Of a DNA stretch of 64,000 bases, positions 61,824-64,000 are shown piece after piece. The notes under the pieces are model-generated. The model was not told the DNA's origin and searched no databases. It saw nothing but the letters and a program-made list of their open reading frames with translations. Each line of letters starts with the position of its first letter. The stretch's first letter is position 1. This DNA comes from Acidimicrobiaceae bacterium. Lineage in GTDB: Bacteria; Actinomycetota; Acidimicrobiia; Acidimicrobiales; Aldehydirespiratoraceae. Both the position numbers and the translations under genes were made by a program. Where the stretch lies: positions 212,246 through 276,245 of the forward strand of contig JAPPMP010000005.1 in NCBI GenBank assembly GCA_028819005.1. Direction: 5' to 3'.

Positions 61824-63365
61824 ATGCACACGGAGTCTTCACCTCGTCGCCGGGGTCGTCGGGAGCGACCATCCGGCCCGATTGCGCCTGCGCAACCTGA
61901 TTGGAATCTGCATCGACGACTTTTCGCTCCGACCGCTGTGATCTCCGACGATGAACTCGAGTCGATCCATGACTCTTCGCTGCTCGTGCTGAGAGACGTC
62001 GGCATGGATTTTCTCCATCCGAAAGCGACCGAGATGCTGGCCGCGGCGGGTGCTGACGTTGATGGTGAGAGGGTTCGTTTCGATCCGGAGATGGTCACTG
62101 AATTGATCAGCACCGCACCAGCGGAGTTTGTGATGCATGCGCCCAACCCTGCTCGCGATCTGGTGATCGGGGGGGACAGTGTGGTGTTCGGTTCGGTTGC
62201 GAGCGCGCCCAACGCAGCCGACCGCAAAGGAGGGCGCCGTACCGGCAACCGCGCCGATTTCCAGAGTCTCGTCAGGCTGGTTCAGTGCCTCAACTCGGTC
62301 CAGACCCACGGTGGTTATCCAGTGGAGCCGATCGATATCCACCCCTCGGTACGCCACTTGGAAGCGTTCCGTGACCTTCTGACGCTGTCGGACAAGGTGG
62401 TGGACGCATATTCGCTCGGCGCGCAGCGCAACATCGACTGTCTGGAGATGGTGCGAATTGTGCGCGGGGTCAGCGACGCAGAACTCGACGAGCAGCCGTC
62501 GATCCACTCGGTCATCAATGTCAGTTCGCCTCTGCGTCTCGACGGACCGATGATCGAGGGCATCTTGGAGTACTCGTCGCGCAATCAGGTGATTGTGCTC
62601 ACGCCGTTCACGCTGGCGGGAGCGATGGCTCCGGTGACTGTGGCAGGCGCGGTGGTGCAGCAGAACGCGGAAGCGTTGGCGGGAATCGCTTTCACCCAGC
62701 TGGTTCGGCCCGGTGCGCCGGTCGTCTACGGCGGTTTCACCTCCAATGTCGACATGCAGTCGGGTTCTCCCGCGTTCGGCACGCCCGAATACATGCAGTC
62801 GGCGATGCTCGGAGGGCAGCTGGCACGCCGTTACAACCTGCCGTACCGCTCGTCCAATGTGTGTGCTGCGAACGCGGTCGACGCCCAAGCCGGTTATGAG
62901 TCGGTGTTCTCGCTGTGGGGCGCGATCATGGGCGGCGCCAACCTCGTGTACCACGGCGCGGGTTGGATGGAGGGCGGGCTTCACGCAAGCTTCGAGAAGA
63001 TGGTCATCGACAACGACCTGTTGCAGAGCGTGGCCGCCTTCTTGCAGCCGCTGGTCGTCGACGCTGCATCGATGGCCCTGGAGGCGATTGCCGATGTCGG
63101 ACCCGGCGGCCACTTCTTCGGCACACAGCACACCCAGGACCGCTACCGGAGTGCCTTCTTCAAACCGGCGGTGTCTGACTGGCGCAATTACGAGTCTTGG
63201 GAGGAGGCCGGGTCGCCCACCGCACTGGATCACGCCGAACGCTTGGTTGCCGCCCACCTTGAGGCCTATCAGCCGCCTCATATGGACGATTCGATTCGAG
63301 AAGAACTGCATGCATTCGTTGATCGGCGCGTCGCCGAAGGCGGGGTGGAGACGGACTACCAATAG
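61824..63365 (+). CDS. MttB-family methylamine methyltransferase (non-pyrrolysine)
   Basis: A 513-residue member of the trimethylamine methyltransferase (MttB) superfamily. The TIM-barrel segments (SDDELESIHDSSLLVLRDVGMDFLHPKA, VFGSVASAPNAADRKGGRRTGN, TPFTLAGAMAPVTVAGAVVQQNAEALAGIAFTQLVRPGAPVVYGGF, GTPEYMQSAMLGGQLARRYNLPYRSS) are clear. There is no in-frame amber codon, so it is a non-pyrrolysine member. Such enzymes act on glycine betaine or other quaternary amines with a corrinoid protein, but no corrinoid partner is seen in the window. ATG 61824 is preferred; GTG 61812 is possible. A Rieske oxygenase gene follows after 38 bp. The stop lies in a tandem repeat. Confidence 0.88.
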   Translation: MHTESSPRRRGRRERPSGPIAPAQPDWNLHRRLFAPTAVISDDELESIHDSSLLVLRDVGMDFLHPKATEMLAAAGADVDGERVRFDPEMVTELISTAPAEFVMHAPNPARDLVIGGDSVVFGSVASAPNAADRKGGRRTGNRADFQSLVRLVQCLNSVQTHGGYPVEPIDIHPSVRHLEAFRDLLTLSDKVVDAYSLGAQRNIDCLEMVRIVRGVSDAELDEQPSIHSVINVSSPLRLDGPMIEGILEYSSRNQVIVLTPFTLAGAMAPVTVAGAVVQQNAEALAGIAFTQLVRPGAPVVYGGFTSNVDMQSGSPAFGTPEYMQSAMLGGQLARRYNLPYRSSNVCAANAVDAQAGYESVFSLWGAIMGGANLVYHGAGWMEGGLHASFEKMVIDNDLLQSVAAFLQPLVVDAASMALEAIADVGPGGHFFGTQHTQDRYRSAFFKPAVSDWRNYESWEEAGSPTALDHAERLVAAHLEAYQPPHMDDSIREELHAFVDRRVAEGGVETDYQ

Positions 63366-63401
63366 CGGACTAGCAATAGCGGACTACCAGTAAAGGACTG
63401 C
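63360..63401 (+). repeat. 14-bp tandem repeat, three copies, spanning the mttB-like stop
   Basis: CAATAGCGGACTAG (63360-63373), CAATAGCGGACTAC (63374-63387) and CAGTAAAGGACTGC (63388-63401). The TAG stop of the mttB-like gene is in the first unit (63363-63365). The third unit is diverged, which suggests the array is older than the perfect repeats elsewhere. Confidence 0.85.
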
Positions 63402-63403
63402 CA

Positions 63404-64000
63404 GTGAAGATCGAACAGATGCATCAGCTGTCAGAGGATCCGAGCGTCGGGCACTGGACCGATGAGTCGGTCTGGGCGGGCACAAGGGCGCCCTTGGCCG
63501 CGGCGACAGGACTGCCGCCGCAGATGTATACCGACGAGAGCTTCTTCGCGGTCGAACGCAGCCGGGTGTTCGAACGGGCGTGGGTGGCGGTCGGCAACGC
63601 GGCTGAAGTGGCCCAGGCCGGCCGCTTGCTGGTGCGCCAGGCCGGCGGGCGGTCGATTCTCATCACTCGCGACCAGCAGGGTGTGCTGCGCGGCTTTGTG
63701 AACTCGTGCCGTCACCGCGGAACGGAACTGGCCGTGGGCGACTGCGACGTCGGCGGGACGATCCGCTGTCCCTATCACCGTTGGGGTTATGGACTCGACG
63801 GATCGCTGCAGTCGACGCCCCTGTTCGAGGAGATTCCACGGGCGGGTTTCAGTCGGGAGGACTTCGGGCTCGTTGAGGTCCGCGTCGATACTTGGGGCTT
63901 GTTGCTGTTCGCCTGTGTCGACCCTGCGACTCCTCCGTTGCACCAGTGGCTCGGCGATCTCCCGGAACGGATGGGCGGGTACGGTTTCGACCGATGGCGG
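63404..64000 (+). CDS. Rieske non-haem iron oxygenase alpha subunit (partial)
   Basis: The first 199 codons of an aromatic-ring-hydroxylating-type oxygenase; the gene runs off the window end. The Rieske centre is CRHRG with Cys102 and His104, then CPYHRW with Cys122 and His125. The N-terminal MYTDESFFAVERSRVFERAWVAVGNAAEVAQAGR segment is typical of the family, including glycine betaine and carnitine monooxygenases. The catalytic His-His-Asp iron site lies beyond the edge. GTG start at 63404. The context with the mttB-like gene suggests demethylation of a quaternary amine. Confidence 0.9.
   Translation, partial: MKIEQMHQLSEDPSVGHWTDESVWAGTRAPLAAATGLPPQMYTDESFFAVERSRVFERAWVAVGNAAEVAQAGRLLVRQAGGRSILITRDQQGVLRGFVNSCRHRGTELAVGDCDVGGTIRCPYHRWGYGLDGSLQSTPLFEEIPRAGFSREDFGLVEVRVDTWGLLLFACVDPATPPLHQWLGDLPERMGGYGFDRWR

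Noticed and set aside
61839-63362. Minus-strand open frame of about 507 codons opposite the mttB-like gene
   Set aside because: Antisense shadow with Arg/His-rich composition and no domain features; the plus-strand gene is a clear MttB-family protein.
63363-63365. Amber TAG in the mttB-like gene as a pyrrolysine codon
   Set aside because: It is at the natural C-terminus, not at the mid-protein pyrrolysine position, and read-through gives only a short tail. No other in-frame amber exists.

Overview
The window is high-GC bacterial chromosome with dense, short-spaced genes on both strands. The gene content points to an actinobacterium, most likely an Acidimicrobiia-type lineage. Pointers are a ferrochelatase with the actinobacterial [2Fe-2S] cysteines, a GlpR/SepX-like division protein next to molybdopterin genes, and a Liv transporter fused into giant polypeptides. 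This placement is inference, because no rRNA is present. The only RNA gene seen is tRNA-Ala(CGC).

Layout. 0.1-3.2 kb: a translationally coupled DUF1330 / acyltransferase / degenerate SDR set, then a RecB-like Fe-S nuclease. 3.3-4.8 kb: a ParA ATPase plus a small membrane protein between near-perfect 63-bp inverted repeats. 4.8-8.2 kb: a hypothetical gene, ferrochelatase, and an XRE-ImmA / PIN pair with its own operator. 8.3-12.6 kb: a DrrAB-type ABC exporter, an ABC-F protein and NfuA. 12.7-24.3 kb: isoprenoid, envelope and cofactor housekeeping (dxs, PAP2, tldD/tldE, uppP, a SAF protein, FmdB, plsY, moeA-moaA-moaC, SepX-like protein, tRNA-Ala). 24.4-31.4 kb: a branched-chain amino-acid/amide-type ABC system in three polypeptides, one an MFS-LivF fusion and one a LivH-LivM-LivG fusion. 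31.4-39 kb: ROK kinase, a propeller-like unknown, threonine aldolase, valS, crotonase. 39-64 kb: a one-carbon region (folD, a DUF1015 gene, a metF-like gene, fhs, a DMGDH/SARDH-GcvT-like protein, etfBA), interrupted by a RecQ-PRTase/DprA pair, an IclR regulator, an RDD protein and proS. It then continues with an NAD-linked formate dehydrogenase, a small low-GC islet, an MFS transporter, an MttB-family methyltransferase and the start of a Rieske oxygenase.

How the genes fit together. The right 25 kb reads as a route for stripping methyl groups from methylated amines. Rieske and MttB-like enzymes would demethylate quaternary or tertiary amines. The DMGDH/SARDH-like flavoprotein would load methylene groups onto tetrahydrofolate and pass electrons to EtfBA. 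FolD and Fhs would carry the C1 unit to formate, and formate dehydrogenase would oxidise it to CO2 with NADH. A 17-bp palindrome of the GTTCCG-N5-CGGAAC type lies upstream of fhs, an imperfect copy lies upstream of the formate dehydrogenase, and a one-base-shorter relative lies upstream of the IclR gene. This suggests a local regulon.

Most notable observations. (1) The formate dehydrogenase catalytic gene contains an in-frame UGA at the active-site position, followed by a SECIS-like hairpin, so it is predicted to be a selenoprotein. (2) Its N-terminal Fe-S half, including the [4Fe-4S] domain that normally precedes the molybdopterin domain, is a separate gene at the other end of the operon. 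(3) Many genes carry short tandem duplications that span their own stop codon. (4) RecQ fused to a phosphoribosyltransferase-like domain is coupled to DprA.
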